Assembly: GCA_022821845.1 (NCBI GenBank)
Contig: JAJECT010000035.1
Coordinates: 109,973-173,972, forward strand
DNA: 64,000 nt
Source: Rhodothermales bacterium
Lineage (GTDB): Bacteria > Bacteroidota > Rhodothermia > Rhodothermales > VXPQ01
Direction of reading: 5' to 3'
Shown here one piece after another: positions 20,183 to 30,148 of the stretch (position 1 is the stretch's first letter; each line of letters starts with the position of its first letter). Made by a program: the position numbers and the translations under genes. A model generated the notes under the pieces. It was not told the origin of the DNA. It searched no databases and was given only the letters and a program-made list of their open reading frames with translations.

Positions 20183-21681
20183 AAACGTTCGGAGCTTTGC
20201 TGGAAACGTTGCGGGCCGCGGGCCTGCTCATGGAGACATGGGGAAATATTGACAATATATCTATCGACCATGTGGCTGGAGACAGCCGCAAGGTCGGGCC
20301 GAACGGGCTTTTCGTCGCCATTCGCGGCGTGGAGATCGACGGCCACCTGTTCATTGACAAGGCTGTTCAAAACGGAGCCATCGCGATCGTGTGCGAGGCG
20401 GCGTCGGCGCGGCGGGCATTCCGTCGTTCCGGCGTCGCCTTCGCGCGCGTACGGGATAGCCGATGGGCCCTTGCGGCGCTGGCCGCCGCCTGGTACGACC
20501 ACCCGTCGCATGCGTTGCGTACGGTGGGCGTGACCGGAACCAACGGCAAGACGACCGTTGCTTTTCTGCTGTGGCAGGCGCTTGGGTTGCTGGGAGCGCA
20601 GGCCGGTTTCATAGGAACGATCGGCGTGCGCGTGGGGAACGAGGCGTTGCCCGCTTCGCTCACGACGCCCGACGCGCTGACCGCGCAGCGCTTGCTGCGC
20701 CGCATGGCGGACAACGGATGCGACGCCTGCGCCATGGAGGCGTCTTCCCATGCGCTGGATCAGCGTCGCCTCGCCGGCGTGGCGTTCGACGTGGCCGTGT
20801 TCACCAATCTGACGCGCGACCATCTCGACTACCACAAGACATTCGCCGCATATTTTGCGGCGAAAAAAACGCTTTTTGACCGGCTGGACGCCCGCGCCGC
20901 CGCCGTGTTCAACGCCGACGATCCGGCGGGCGCCCGCATGGTCGCCGATACGCAAGCGGACTGCATCTCGTACGGTATGGAGGAGCCCGCCGATATCCGC
21001 GCCGAGGTGGTCGAGGACGCGCTGGACGGACTGGCGCTTCGCATTGAGGGCCGTACGCGCCGCTTTCGGCTTGCCGGACGGTTCAACGCCTGGAATGTGC
21101 TGGCGGCCTGGGGCGCGTTGCGGGCGCTGGGATACGGCGCCGCCGCGCTGGAGGCGCTGGAAGAAGTGCGGCCCGCCCCGGGGCGCTTCGAGCAGATGCG
21201 ATTCGGAGACGGCGCGCAGGTCGTCGTCGATTTTGCGCATACGCCCGCCGCGCTTCAAGCTGTGCTTGAAACCATAGCGGCTGCGAAGCCGCCCGGCGCG
21301 CAGGTATGGTGCGTGTTCGGCTGCGGAGGGGATCGGGATCGGGCCAAGCGTCCCATGATGGGCGCCGTGGCCGAGCGATTCGCCGACCGCGTGATCGTTA
21401 CGAGCGATAATCCGCGCACCGAAGACCCCGCGCGGATTGCGCAGGATATCCGGGCCGGGTTCGCCGATCCGAAGCGGGCGCTTTTCGTTGCGGACCGGGG
21501 GGAGGCCATTGCCGAGGCAAGCCGCCTCGCTCGTCCGGGAGACATTGTGCTCGTGGCCGGAAAGGGGCACGAAACCCGCCAGATCGTCGGAACGGATAGC
21601 CGACGTTTCGACGACCGGGAAGCGGTCCGCGCAGCCTTTGCCCGCCGGGCGGCGGCCCCTGCGCCGCAGCGTCCCGAATAA
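20179..21681 (+). CDS. murE: UDP-MurNAc-L-Ala-D-Glu:meso-diaminopimelate ligase
   Basis: 500 aa from ATG 20179 in a 4-base ATGA overlap with ftsI. Mur ligase domains: substrate domain with AGDSRKVGPNGLFVAIRG, ATP-binding VTGTNGKTTVAF (118-129), DFAHTPAAL, and DNPRTEDP from residue 410. The DNPR motif is characteristic of ligases that add meso-diaminopimelate rather than lysine, so it predicts the peptidoglycan chemistry of this organism. A frame open upstream into ftsI is only shadow. Confidence 0.96.
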   Translation: MKTFGALLETLRAAGLLMETWGNIDNISIDHVAGDSRKVGPNGLFVAIRGVEIDGHLFIDKAVQNGAIAIVCEAASARRAFRRSGVAFARVRDSRWALAALAAAWYDHPSHALRTVGVTGTNGKTTVAFLLWQALGLLGAQAGFIGTIGVRVGNEALPASLTTPDALTAQRLLRRMADNGCDACAMEASSHALDQRRLAGVAFDVAVFTNLTRDHLDYHKTFAAYFAAKKTLFDRLDARAAAVFNADDPAGARMVADTQADCISYGMEEPADIRAEVVEDALDGLALRIEGRTRRFRLAGRFNAWNVLAAWGALRALGYGAAALEALEEVRPAPGRFEQMRFGDGAQVVVDFAHTPAALQAVLETIAAAKPPGAQVWCVFGCGGDRDRAKRPMMGAVAERFADRVIVTSDNPRTEDPARIAQDIRAGFADPKRALFVADRGEAIAEASRLARPGDIVLVAGKGHETRQIVGTDSRRFDDREAVRAAFARRAAAPAPQRPE

Positions 21682-21727
21682 CCTGTACAAAACCGGATAC
21701 GCGGATTTTTTACGACACCATCTTCTT

Positions 21728-22885
21728 ATGCTTTATTACCTGATCGACTATCTGGAGCAACTCTACCAGCCCCCCGGGTTTCAGGTGATCCGGTTCATCA
21801 CGGTCCGGGCTACGTTGGGCGCGATGACGGCGCTATGCATTTCCCTGTTCATAGGGCGCCGCGTCATCAATATGTTGAGCGCAAGGCAGATGGGCGAATC
21901 CGTTCGGGAAGGGGTGGCGGCGGGCGTCGTGAGCCATGCGCACAAGGCGGGGACGCCCACCATGGGCGGGATCGTAATTCTGGCGTCGATTCTGATATCG
22001 ACTTTTCTGTGGGGCGCGATCGCCGAACCGTATGTCTGGCTGGCCATGCTGGCCATGGCCTGGATGGGCGCGTTCGGATTCATGGACGACTATATCAAGA
22101 CGTTCCGGAAGGACAAGCGGGGCCTGGCGCCGAAAGTCAAACTGGCGGGACAAGTTTCCATCGGACTGCTGCTGGGGGCCGCGCTTTGTTTTCATCCTGC
22201 TTTCGAGGCGTACGCCGCGGTTGCGTATGTCCCCTTTTTGAAGGACAAGATGATCGACTACGATATGCTGGGCCCGTTGTTCGGGGGCGTCGATCTTGGG
22301 CCGCTCGTGTACATTCCGGTCGCGATTTTCATTATGACGGCGGTCTCGAATGCGGTGAACCTGACGGATGGACTCGACGGGCTGGCCACGGGGGTTACCG
22401 CGTTCGTAGGCGTGGGCCTGCTGGCGCTGTGCTACATCTCGGGGAATGTGGAATTCGCGGAATTTCTGGACGTGTTTTACCTGCCTGGAGCCGGAGAACT
22501 CACGGTGTTCGCCGCGGCGATGTCGGCGGCCTGTTTCGGTTTTCTGTGGTTCAACGGGTATCCGGCAACCGTTTTCATGGGCGATACGGGATCGTTGGCG
22601 CTGGGCGCCGCCGTGGCGTCCCTGGCGCTGATGATCCGCATGGAACTCTTGCTGCCCTTGCTGGGGGCGGTGTATTTCATGGAAACCCTGTCCGTAATCA
22701 TACAAACGACCTGGTTCAAGTGGACGCGGCGGCGGACGGGAACGGGCCAGCGCGTATTCCGCATGGCCCCGCTGCATCACCATTTCGAGGCGTACGGCAC
22801 GCACGAGGCCAAGATCGTGACCCGTTTCTGGATAATCACTGCGGTGACCGTAGCGGCGACGCTGCTGGCGCTCCGCATCCGATGA
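21728..22885 (+). CDS. mraY: phospho-MurNAc-pentapeptide transferase
   Basis: 385 aa, about ten transmembrane helices. Signature sites: GTPTMGG after the second loop, GFMDDYIKTFRKDKRG, NAVNLTDGLDGLA, FMGDTGSLALGA and APLHHHFEAYG. It moves phospho-MurNAc-pentapeptide onto undecaprenyl phosphate to make lipid I at the inner membrane. It directly follows murE with no murF between them, an order usual in Bacteroidota. The start at ATG 21728 gives the family N-terminus MLYYLIDYL. Confidence 0.97.
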   Translation: MLYYLIDYLEQLYQPPGFQVIRFITVRATLGAMTALCISLFIGRRVINMLSARQMGESVREGVAAGVVSHAHKAGTPTMGGIVILASILISTFLWGAIAEPYVWLAMLAMAWMGAFGFMDDYIKTFRKDKRGLAPKVKLAGQVSIGLLLGAALCFHPAFEAYAAVAYVPFLKDKMIDYDMLGPLFGGVDLGPLVYIPVAIFIMTAVSNAVNLTDGLDGLATGVTAFVGVGLLALCYISGNVEFAEFLDVFYLPGAGELTVFAAAMSAACFGFLWFNGYPATVFMGDTGSLALGAAVASLALMIRMELLLPLLGAVYFMETLSVIIQTTWFKWTRRRTGTGQRVFRMAPLHHHFEAYGTHEAKIVTRFWIITAVTVAATLLALRIR

Positions 22886-24288
22886 ACCCATGCGCTCCTT
22901 CCTTTTTTCGCAAAAAACCCATGACGCCCGGCACGCTGCGCGGAAAGAACGTAACGGTGGTCGGCGCGGCGCGCTCCGGCGTGGCCGCGGCGCGGCTGTT
23001 GCATGCGCAGGGCGCCCGGGTGTTCGTTACGGATTCCGGGCAGATCGAACCGGCTTTTCGGCGCGCGTTGCAGGCGGAGGGGATTGCGTTCGAAGAAGGC
23101 GGGCACTCCGACCGGGCCGCGCGGGCGGATTTTCTGGCGACGAGTCCCGGCGTGCCGTCTTCTATCCCGCTTTTGCGGCAGGCGTTTGCTTCCGGTACGC
23201 CCGTCTACTCGGAAATAGAGGTGGCTTCCTGGTTCTGCCGGGCCCCCGTGATTGCGGTTACGGGCACGAACGGCAAGACCACGACGGTTCTTTTGCTTGG
23301 GCACTTGTTTCGGCAAGCCGGGAAGAAGGTCTTCGTTGGAGGCAACACCGGCTATCCGTTCTCGAATTTTGCGGAGGCCGCCGGGCCTTCCGACCTGGTG
23401 GCGCTGGAGGTATCCAGTTTCCAACTCGACCATATTGCGACGTTTCGGCCCTGGATCGCCGTGATGCTGAACCTGGCGCCGGACCACATGGACCGGTACG
23501 ATCAGGATTTCGACGCCTATGCGCGAAGCAAATTTCGCATTACGGAAAATCAGGGTCCGGGAGACTGGTTTGTTTGCAACCGGGACGACGGGGAAGTGCG
23601 GGCGCGGGCGTCCGCGCTTCGCGCAGCCCGGAAAAAAGGGCCTGCCCTGCTGGAATACAGCCGGATGGGCGCCGTGGAGGAGGGCGCGTTTGCGCAGGAC
23701 GGGGAGATCGCGCTACGAATAACCGACGAGAAAATCCTTATGCGATCAGACGAACTGTCGTTGACAGGTCCGCATAATCTGCACAATGCATTGGCGGCGA
23801 CGGTGGCGGCGCGCGTAGCGGGGCTGTCTTCCGCCGCGCTGCGCGAAGGGCTGCGGACGTTCGCAGGCGTTCCGCATCGGATGGAGCTGATCCGGGAAAC
23901 CGGCGGCGTCCGATACGTGAACGACTCGAAGGCGACCAATGTGCACGCCGTGCGGTACGCACTGGAAAGCATGGACGTCCCGGTGGTGCTGATTGCGGGC
24001 GGACGGGACAAGGGGAACGATTACACTCCGCTCAAGCAGTTGGTGAAGCAAAAAGTGCGGGCCGTCGTCGCTGTGGGAGAGAGCGCGGGCAAAGTGGTCC
24101 GGGAACTGGGTTCGGAAGCTGCTTTCGCTATGGTCGCGGGTTCGTTCGAGGAGGCGGTGCGGCGGGCCCGGCTTTGCGCCAAAGTCGGGGATGTGGTGCT
24201 GCTCAGTCCGGCTTGCGCCTCCTTCGATATGTTTCGCAATTACGAAGAACGCGGCGACGCGTTCAGACATCTTGTAAACGCATTGTAG
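22882..24288 (+). CDS. murD: UDP-MurNAc-L-alanine:D-glutamate ligase
   Basis: 468 aa from the ATG overlapping the mraY stop by four bases; a start at 22921 (MTPGTLRGKNVTVVG) would give 455 aa with a more typical N-terminus. ATP-binding AVTGTNGKTTTVLLLG, then LEVSSFQLDHIATFRP and YVNDSKATNVHAV, where the family's DSKATN motif is complete. It adds D-Glu to UDP-MurNAc-L-Ala in the cytoplasm. Followed within two bases by ftsW. Confidence 0.96.
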   Translation: MNPCAPSFFRKKPMTPGTLRGKNVTVVGAARSGVAAARLLHAQGARVFVTDSGQIEPAFRRALQAEGIAFEEGGHSDRAARADFLATSPGVPSSIPLLRQAFASGTPVYSEIEVASWFCRAPVIAVTGTNGKTTTVLLLGHLFRQAGKKVFVGGNTGYPFSNFAEAAGPSDLVALEVSSFQLDHIATFRPWIAVMLNLAPDHMDRYDQDFDAYARSKFRITENQGPGDWFVCNRDDGEVRARASALRAARKKGPALLEYSRMGAVEEGAFAQDGEIALRITDEKILMRSDELSLTGPHNLHNALAATVAARVAGLSSAALREGLRTFAGVPHRMELIRETGGVRYVNDSKATNVHAVRYALESMDVPVVLIAGGRDKGNDYTPLKQLVKQKVRAVVAVGESAGKVVRELGSEAAFAMVAGSFEEAVRRARLCAKVGDVVLLSPACASFDMFRNYEERGDAFRHLVNAL

Positions 24289-24289
24289 C

Positions 24290-25450
24290 ATGGTTTCTTC
24301 CGCTACCGTATCGCCGGGATCTGAATCCCGTCCGAAACGACCCATAGACCGCTACGTCTTGTGGGCCGCGCTTGCGTTGGCGGTGTTCGGCGTGGTGGCG
24401 GTGTACAGTGCGATTTCGTTTCTCGCAGAGACGCGGGCCGGGGGAGATACGGAACGTTTTCTGGTGCGTCATCTGGTGCGCGTGGGCGTGGCGTTCGCCG
24501 CCCTGCTTGCGTGTAGCGCGATCGATTACCGCAAACTGGCGCGGTTCAGCCGGATCGCGCTGCTCGTATCGCTGGGCTTGCTGGTTGTCGTGCATATCGC
24601 GGGCGTTACGTGGGGCGGCGCTACCCGGTGGCTGCGCATCGGATCGGTCGGGTTTCAGCCTTCGGACCTGGCCCGCGTGGCGCTGATTTTGTACGTCGGC
24701 GTGCTGCTGGCGAAGAAGCAGGCGTATATCGCAAGTTTTACGCGCTCGTTTCTGCCGTTGATGGTTTGGGTTCTCGGGGCCTGTATTCTTATCGGGATGG
24801 AGGATCTGTCTTCGGCGTTGATGCTCTTGGCCACGGCCATGCTGATGTGTTTCGTGGCGCGCGTCCGCGCGACGCATCTCGCCGGGCTTTCCGCGGCGGG
24901 CCTGGCGCTGGCCTTGCTGCTTGTGCTTGTTTCCCCGAATCGGGCGGCGCGGCTCGAATCGTATCTGGGCATGGATTTGTTTCCCCCGTCCGGGACCGAA
25001 GAGGTTGCCGAAGACAGAGGGGAAGGGTATCAGGCCCAGCAGGCCCGCATCGCTTTCGCCATGGGCGGGCTGACCGGCGTGGGGCCGGGCAAGAGTACGC
25101 AACGGGATTTTCTCCCCGCCCCGTACAACGATTTCATTTTCGCCATTGTCGCGGAGGAATACGGGCTTTTGGGCGCCATGGCGCTGCTTGCCGCCTTTTC
25201 GATCCTGCTGTTTCGGGGATTTTTGCGGATTGCCCGCCCGGCGCCGGACCCCCTCGGGCTCTTCCTGGGCGTAGGCTTCACGACGAGCGTGGCGTTGTAT
25301 GCGTTCGTGCACGCCGCCGTGGCGTGCGGACTGCTTCCGGTTACGGGGCTTCCCCTGCCGTTCGTTTCGTATGGCGGGACTTCCATGGCGGCGACCGGCA
25401 TGATGTTCGGCATTTTGCTCAACATATCGAGGCAATGCGCTGCGCGATGA
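24290..25450 (+). CDS. ftsW: SEDS peptidoglycan polymerase FtsW
   Basis: 386 aa, about nine or ten membrane helices. SEDS features: VYSAISFLAET early, WGGATRWLRIGSVGFQPSDLARVA, and near the end GLLPVTGLPLPFVSYGGTSM. FtsW polymerises lipid II into septal glycan strands together with FtsI. Its stop overlaps the murG start (ATGA). Confidence 0.95.
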   Translation: MVSSATVSPGSESRPKRPIDRYVLWAALALAVFGVVAVYSAISFLAETRAGGDTERFLVRHLVRVGVAFAALLACSAIDYRKLARFSRIALLVSLGLLVVVHIAGVTWGGATRWLRIGSVGFQPSDLARVALILYVGVLLAKKQAYIASFTRSFLPLMVWVLGACILIGMEDLSSALMLLATAMLMCFVARVRATHLAGLSAAGLALALLLVLVSPNRAARLESYLGMDLFPPSGTEEVAEDRGEGYQAQQARIAFAMGGLTGVGPGKSTQRDFLPAPYNDFIFAIVAEEYGLLGAMALLAAFSILLFRGFLRIARPAPDPLGLFLGVGFTTSVALYAFVHAAVACGLLPVTGLPLPFVSYGGTSMAATGMMFGILLNISRQCAAR

Positions 25451-26607
25451 GGCCTGTTCCCCACATATTGTTTGCGGCGGGCGGCACGGGGGGGCATGTG
25501 TATCCCGCGATCGCTATAGCGGACGCGCTGCGCCAGCGAATTCCAGAGGCGCAGGTTCGGTTCGCCGGAACGCGCGAGCGCATGGAGTGGAAGGCGGTGC
25601 CCGAAGCCGGATATGAGATACATACTGTTTCGGCGGTCGGCCTGGATCGCGCCCGACTGCATCGCAACCTTGCGCTCCCGTTCAAATTGACGCGCTCCCT
25701 CGCCGAAAGCTACGCGCTTGTGCGGCGGTTCGACCCGGACGTCGCCGTAGGGACCGGCGGATATGTCAGCGGGCCGGCGTTGCTTGCGGCCAGTCTGGTC
25801 GGCAAGCCGATTCTGGTGCAGGAACAGAACGCCTGGCCGGGGTTGACCAACCGGCTCCTGGGCAAGCGCGCCGCCCGCATCCATGTGGCGTTCGATGCGG
25901 CCCGGGCGCATTTTCCGCCGGATCGCTGCGCGGTCAGCGGCAATCCCGTGCGCAAGGAACTTGCCGAAACGGATCCGAAAGGCGCCCGCGAGCAGTACGC
26001 CTTGCCTGCCGAGGCCTTCGTGATCGCCGTATTCGGGGGTTCGCTGGGCAGCCGGGCCATCAACGAGGCCATTGCCCGCCATATCGACGTTTTGTTGCGC
26101 GACGCGTCCGTGCACATCCTCTGGCAAAGCGGTCGCCGGTATTTCGACGAAATGCGTGCTCGCGTCCCGGACCGCCCGCGGCTGCGCCTGATGAAATATG
26201 TGGATCGGATGGACCAGGCCTACGCCGCCGCCGACCTCGTCGTATGCCGCAGCGGCGCGCTCACGTGCAGCGAACTGGCGATCACCGGCGCGCCCGCTAT
26301 TCTGGTCCCTTCCCCGAATGTTACGGAAGATCACCAGACCCATAACGCCCGCGGCATGGCGGCGGCCGGCGCGGCGGAAATGATTCCCGAATCGAAGATG
26401 GACGAGGCGTTGCCGGAGGCGATAGCCCGCTTGCGCAAGCGGCCCGAAAGGCTTCGGGATATGGCGAACGCGGCGCGCGCGCTGGCCCGCCCCGACGCCG
26501 CCGACCGGATTGCCGACGATGTGTTGCGCCTGGCGGGTTTTACGCCTCCCGAAGGCGCGGGCGCCAACGCGCCGCCCCCGGGCGATGGACCAGCGAAGCA
26601 GGATTGA
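25447..26607 (+). CDS. murG: UDP-GlcNAc:lipid I GlcNAc transferase
   Basis: 386 aa. The GT-B N-terminal loop is ILFAAGGTGGHVYPAIAIAD, followed by VGTGGYVSGPALLAA and QEQNAWPGLTNR; the donor side has FGGSLGSRAINEAI, and CRSGALTCSELAITGAPAIL is the UDP-GlcNAc site. It converts lipid I to lipid II at the inner face of the membrane. ATG 25447 overlaps the ftsW stop; 25435 is a weaker alternative. The last 25 residues are a Pro/Gly-rich tail. Confidence 0.96.
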   Translation: MRPVPHILFAAGGTGGHVYPAIAIADALRQRIPEAQVRFAGTRERMEWKAVPEAGYEIHTVSAVGLDRARLHRNLALPFKLTRSLAESYALVRRFDPDVAVGTGGYVSGPALLAASLVGKPILVQEQNAWPGLTNRLLGKRAARIHVAFDAARAHFPPDRCAVSGNPVRKELAETDPKGAREQYALPAEAFVIAVFGGSLGSRAINEAIARHIDVLLRDASVHILWQSGRRYFDEMRARVPDRPRLRLMKYVDRMDQAYAAADLVVCRSGALTCSELAITGAPAILVPSPNVTEDHQTHNARGMAAAGAAEMIPESKMDEALPEAIARLRKRPERLRDMANAARALARPDAADRIADDVLRLAGFTPPEGAGANAPPPGDGPAKQD

Positions 26608-26610
26608 ACG

Positions 26611-28011
26611 ATGAAAAGCAGACGACAACCAACCCTTGGCCGCATCCGGCGAGTCCACATGGTGGGCATCGGCGGCGTGGGCATGAGCTCCATCGCAGAG
26701 GTGTTGCTCAACCGGGGCTACGAGGTGACCGGCTCGGACCTGCAACGATCCGAAGCGACGGACCGATTGGTTTCGCTTGGCGCGGTCGTGCGCGAGGGAC
26801 ATGCCGCCGAAAACGTGCGGGATACCGATGTGGTGGTGTATTCCTCTGCGGTGGCGCGGCGGGACAACCCGGAAACGGCAGAAGCGGAACGGCTGCGCAT
26901 ACCCGCCATTCCGCGCGCGGCGATGCTGGGGGAATTGATGCGCATGCAATTCGGCGTGGGCGTCGCCGGTACGCACGGCAAAACCACGACGACGTCCATG
27001 GTCGGTCTGGTCGTGGCCGAGGGCGGCTACGATCCCACCATTATCGTAGGGGGCAAAGTGGCTGTTTTCGGGTCGAATGCAGTGGTTGGGGAAGGCAATG
27101 TCATCGTGATCGAGGCCGACGAATACGACCGCACGTTTCTGCGGCTTACGCCTTCGCTGGCCGTCGTTACGAACATCGAGGCGGAACACCTCGATACGTA
27201 CCGCGACCTGGACGACATCAAGCAGGCTTTTGCGCAATTCGCGAACAGCGTACCGTTTTTCGGGGCCGCCGTGCTGTGCCTCGACGATCCGGTCGTGCAG
27301 GAAATCGTCAGCCGGATAGACCGTCGGGTGATTACGTACGGCCTGTCGAGGCAAGCCGAGATACGCGCCGACAAGGTACGGCGGGAAGGTCCGGTCACCC
27401 GGTTCCATGCGCTGCGCCTGGGCGAGCGCCTGGGCGAGATTACGCTGCATGCCGCGGGCGGGTACAATGTGCGCAATGCGCTCGCCGCCGTGGCGGTCGG
27501 GGTGGAAATGGAGATCGGGTTCGAAAAAATCCGGGCGGGCATTGGCCGGTTTACCGGGGTGCAGCGCCGTTTCCAGACCAGGGGCGAGGCGGCGGGGGTG
27601 CTGGTGGTGGACGATTATGCCCACCACCCGACCGAGATTGTGGCGACCCTGGAAACCGCGCACGACATGTGGCCCGACAAACGGATTATCGCGGTGTTTC
27701 AGCCGCATCTCTACACGCGCACGCGGGATTTTCTGGACGACTTCGCCAAAGCGTTCTTCAACGCGGACATGCTGGTGCTTACCGACGTGTACGCGGCGCG
27801 GGAGGCGCCCCTCGACGGCGTTGATGGCCAGAAATTAGCGAATCTGGCCAGCGAATACGGCCACCGGCAGGTGCATTATGTTCCCGACAGGAAGGAGGTG
27901 GCGGGTTTTCTCGCCGACAAGGCGCGGGAGGGCGACGTGGTGGTGAGCATGGGCGCCGGGGACATCTGGCGTTGCAGCGGGGCCTTGCTTGCGGAACTTG
28001 AAAAACGGTAA
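26611..28011 (+). CDS. murC: UDP-MurNAc:L-alanine ligase
   Basis: 466 aa. N-terminal Rossmann motif HMVGIGGVGMSSIAEVL, ATP-binding AGTHGKTTTTSMVG, then VIEADEYDRTFLRLTP and VDDYAHHPTEIVATL. It starts the stem-peptide pathway by adding L-Ala to UDP-MurNAc. Three bases after murG and 18 before ftsQ. No ddl or murB follows, unlike many dcw clusters. Confidence 0.97.
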   Translation: MKSRRQPTLGRIRRVHMVGIGGVGMSSIAEVLLNRGYEVTGSDLQRSEATDRLVSLGAVVREGHAAENVRDTDVVVYSSAVARRDNPETAEAERLRIPAIPRAAMLGELMRMQFGVGVAGTHGKTTTTSMVGLVVAEGGYDPTIIVGGKVAVFGSNAVVGEGNVIVIEADEYDRTFLRLTPSLAVVTNIEAEHLDTYRDLDDIKQAFAQFANSVPFFGAAVLCLDDPVVQEIVSRIDRRVITYGLSRQAEIRADKVRREGPVTRFHALRLGERLGEITLHAAGGYNVRNALAAVAVGVEMEIGFEKIRAGIGRFTGVQRRFQTRGEAAGVLVVDDYAHHPTEIVATLETAHDMWPDKRIIAVFQPHLYTRTRDFLDDFAKAFFNADMLVLTDVYAAREAPLDGVDGQKLANLASEYGHRQVHYVPDRKEVAGFLADKAREGDVVVSMGAGDIWRCSGALLAELEKR

Positions 28012-28029
28012 CGACGCAGAAGCGGCAAG

Positions 28030-28776
28030 ATGGGTAAAACGAAACATATTCTGACGCGCATAGCAGGGTGGACGGCCGTCGCAGCGGTCGTCGGGACGCT
28101 GTCGTTCGCCGGATGGGCCTGGGTGGACGGCATGACGGTTCGCAAGGTGGTGGTCGAGGGCGCCCGGCATGCCGACGAGGAAACGATCCTTGCGCTGGCC
28201 GCCGTGGACACCAGCATGCGGACGCTGGACGTAGATCCGCTCGTTATCGCCGACCGTGCCGCGCGGCATCCCTGGGTGCGCATGTGCGCGGTGCGAAGAT
28301 TGCCTTCCGGCGTGGTCCGCATTGCCGTCCGGGAGCGGCTTCCCGTGGCGCTGGCCCTTACGCCCGACGGGCGTCCGACGGCCTGGCTGGACGCCGAAGG
28401 CTACGCCATGCCCTTGCCAAAAGACGCCGCCTGGGATGTGCCGCTGGTGTGGGGCGCCGCGTTGCCCGGCAACAGGACGCGGCCGCTGGACGGGACCTCG
28501 CTGCGCGAACTGCTTCCCACGCTGCCGCAGTCCGAACTGCCGCCGAACGCGCTGGTTTCTTCGTTCGAGGTGGATAGCGCCGGCGGGATCGCCATGTACG
28601 CCTCGGTTCCCGGTCGGCGCGACGCCATTGTCGTCCGCCTTGGCGACCGCGGCTACGCCGAAAAATTCAGGCGATTGCATGCCTTCTGGACGCAAGCGGT
28701 GTTGCCGCGTCCAGAGAAAACGTTCGCCGCCATCGACCTCCGTTTCGACGGCCAGATTGTCACACAAGAAAGCTGA
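28030..28776 (+). CDS. ftsQ: cell division protein FtsQ
   Basis: 248 aa. One N-terminal transmembrane helix (AAVVGTLSFAGWAWV), then a POTRA domain starting MTVRKVVVEGARHADEETIL and running to about WVRMCAVRRLPSGVVRIAVRE, then the FtsQ beta domain. FtsQ recruits FtsL/FtsB to the septum. Assigned from topology, POTRA match and position between murC and ftsA. Confidence 0.9.
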   Translation: MGKTKHILTRIAGWTAVAAVVGTLSFAGWAWVDGMTVRKVVVEGARHADEETILALAAVDTSMRTLDVDPLVIADRAARHPWVRMCAVRRLPSGVVRIAVRERLPVALALTPDGRPTAWLDAEGYAMPLPKDAAWDVPLVWGAALPGNRTRPLDGTSLRELLPTLPQSELPPNALVSSFEVDSAGGIAMYASVPGRRDAIVVRLGDRGYAEKFRRLHAFWTQAVLPRPEKTFAAIDLRFDGQIVTQES

Positions 28777-28781
28777 GTCCC

Positions 28782-30074
28782 ATGGGGCAACCGCTTGCTA
28801 AAACAAACATGAATGAACGCATTGTAGTCGGCGTAGACATCGGCACCACCAAGGTGTGCGCCGTCGTCGCGGCGGTGGACCGCCTTGGCTGCATCAACAT
28901 TCTGGGGGTTGGGGTCGCCGGGTCGGAAGGCCTGAACCGCGGCGTCGTCGTCAACATCGACAAGACGGTAGCCGCTGTTCGACAGGCGCTCGACGAGGCG
29001 TCCCGGACGGCCGGCGTGGAGATCCGGAGCGTGATCGTCGGGATCGCCGGAGACCATGTGCAAAGTTTCCGGATGAGCGGCGTCATCACGATATCGCCCC
29101 GGGACCGGGAAATCGTGGCGGACGACGTGCAGCGCCTCATCAAGGACACGACGCATGTGGCCATGCCCGCCGACCGGGAAATTCTGCACGTTATTCCGCA
29201 GGAATTCGTCGTGGACGGACAGGATGGCGTGGCCGACCCCGTGGGCATGAGCGGGGTGCGCCTCGAAGGAACCGTGCATATTATCACCGGGCTGGTGTCC
29301 GCCGCCAAGAATCTCTATCGCTGCATCGAGAAGGCGGGATATCAGGTCGAGGATATTGTGCTGGAACCCCTTGCTTCGTCCTGTTCGGTGCTGCATCGGG
29401 ACGAAAAAGAGGTGGGCGTGGCCCTTATCGATATTGGCGGCGGCACGACGGACATCGCGGTGTTCGAGGACAGCACCATCCGCCATACCGCCGTCGTCGG
29501 CATTGCCGGCAACAGCGTAACCGACGATATCCGGCGAGGCCTTGGCGTCATGCGCGATCAGGCCGAGCAGCTCAAATGCCGTTTCGGCGTCGCCCTCATC
29601 GATATGGCCTCGGAAGAAGAGGAAATCACGATCCCCGGATTGGGGGGGCGCCCGGACAAGAGCATCGGGCGCAGTCCGCTTGCGCAAATCATCCAGCCCC
29701 GGATGGAGGAGATTCTGGAAATCGCCGCTATCGAGATCAAACGCAGCGGCTATGCGAGCAGCCTGGCGGCGGGCGTCGTGCTTACCGGCGGCGGCTCGCT
29801 GATTCCCGGCGTGGACGCCCTGGCCGCCGACGTGCTTGGCGTGGAGGCCCGCGTCGGCTTGCCCACGGGACTGGCGGGCGGCATGGTGCAGGAAGTCAGC
29901 GATCCCAAGTATTCCACGGCGGTCGGGCTCGTGTTTTACGGGCTGCAATCTGCGTCCGACGACGGGACGATGTTCAGCGGCGGGATGGCCCGCCATGGAG
30001 GAGATCGCGCCCGCCGGGATTCGCTTGTCAACCGCATTGCGGCCAGAATGAAAAGCTGGTTCGACGAACTCTAA
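28782..30074 (+). CDS. ftsA: cell division protein FtsA
   Basis: 430 aa from 28782; the ATG at 28809 (MNERIVVGVDIGTTKV) gives the family N-terminus and may be the real start. Actin-like fold: VGVDIGTTKVCAVVA phosphate loop, the 1C domain insert, LIDIGGGTTDIAVFEDS, and VVLTGGGSLIPGV. The C-terminus (RDSLVNRIAARMKSWFDEL) is an amphipathic membrane-targeting helix. FtsA tethers FtsZ filaments to the membrane and recruits later divisome proteins. Confidence 0.96.
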   Translation: MGQPLAKTNMNERIVVGVDIGTTKVCAVVAAVDRLGCINILGVGVAGSEGLNRGVVVNIDKTVAAVRQALDEASRTAGVEIRSVIVGIAGDHVQSFRMSGVITISPRDREIVADDVQRLIKDTTHVAMPADREILHVIPQEFVVDGQDGVADPVGMSGVRLEGTVHIITGLVSAAKNLYRCIEKAGYQVEDIVLEPLASSCSVLHRDEKEVGVALIDIGGGTTDIAVFEDSTIRHTAVVGIAGNSVTDDIRRGLGVMRDQAEQLKCRFGVALIDMASEEEEITIPGLGGRPDKSIGRSPLAQIIQPRMEEILEIAAIEIKRSGYASSLAAGVVLTGGGSLIPGVDALAADVLGVEARVGLPTGLAGGMVQEVSDPKYSTAVGLVFYGLQSASDDGTMFSGGMARHGGDRARRDSLVNRIAARMKSWFDEL

Positions 30075-30148
30075 CAACCCATTGCCTTATTCGCCGCCGG
30101 ACCTGTGCGCCGGTTGGCCCTCACCCATGTACATACTGGAGACCTCCT